The notes under the pieces were generated by a model that saw nothing but the letters and a program-made list of their open reading frames with translations, was not told the DNA's origin and did not search any database. This document shows, piece by piece, positions 6,310-6,353 of a DNA stretch of 6,353 nt. The stretch is from NCBI GenBank assembly GCA_021157505.1, contig JAGGWI010000247.1:1-6353 (forward strand), given 5' to 3'. Position numbers and translations under genes: made by a program. Within the stretch, counting starts at the first letter, position 1; every line of letters begins with the position of its first letter. The DNA is from Desulfuromusa sp. (GTDB taxonomy: Bacteria > Desulfobacterota > Desulfuromonadia > Desulfuromonadales > Geopsychrobacteraceae).

Positions 6310-6353
6310 TTATCCTTCGCTTTGAAAACCTGGCAATTTTGCATGATGGAGTC

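Noticed and set aside
6331..6344. tggcaattttgca near the window end as a sigma-54 promoter
   Set aside because: GG and GC are only seven bases apart. The paired ATGs at 6343 and 6346 have no ribosome binding site and the window ends too soon to support a gene.

Overview
This window reads as chromosomal DNA from a Gram-negative bacterium, most plausibly a deltaproteobacterium of the Desulfuromonas/Geobacter type (Desulfobacterota). That placement is an inference from gene content: a PrsK/PrsR two-component pair next to a UDP-glucose dehydrogenase, the arrangement expected beside a PEP-CTERM/exosortase exopolysaccharide locus, together with YbeD-like and YciO-like housekeeping genes and a moderately AT-leaning composition. 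No rRNA or other taxonomic marker is present. All genes are on the + strand.

Layout. Bases 1-123 hold the C-terminal 40 residues of a dUTPase (dut), overlapped by 14 bases by a YbeD/DUF493 gene (110-379). A hairpin at 387-409 follows. The 384-base gap 380-763 contains an AT-rich stretch and then a compact 165-base element (587-751) with 16-base terminal inverted repeats (15/16 matching), a nested hairpin, a perfect 7-bp central hairpin and TA at both tips. This looks like a miniature inverted-repeat element. Its right tip runs directly into the ribosome binding site of ugd.

The core is ugd (764-2101), then prsK (2120-4177) after 18 bases, then prsR (best start TTG 4216, end 5640) after 38 bases. 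PrsK is a membrane histidine kinase with a GAF-like sensor. PrsR is a receiver/AAA+/Fis-type HTH activator with an intact GAFTGA motif, so it should act with sigma-54. Together they probably sense a state of the envelope or cytoplasm and switch on export and exopolysaccharide genes, while Ugd supplies UDP-glucuronate for such a polymer. No exosortase, PEP-CTERM protein or glycosyltransferase lies inside the window. A terminator-like hairpin plus T6 sits about 40 bases into prsK.

Bases 5702-6309 encode a YciO-type YrdC/Sua5-domain protein whose reading frame is broken by one missing base near 6107-6117. The frameshift removes the conserved TSAN segment and everything after it. It is either a real inactivation or a sequencing/assembly error. 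The last 44 bases (6310-6353) show no supportable gene.

The core genes belong to known families and I see no wholly new system. The least explained object is the inverted-repeat element forming the ugd leader, which can be drawn in two mutually exclusive folds, one of which reaches the ugd ribosome binding site.
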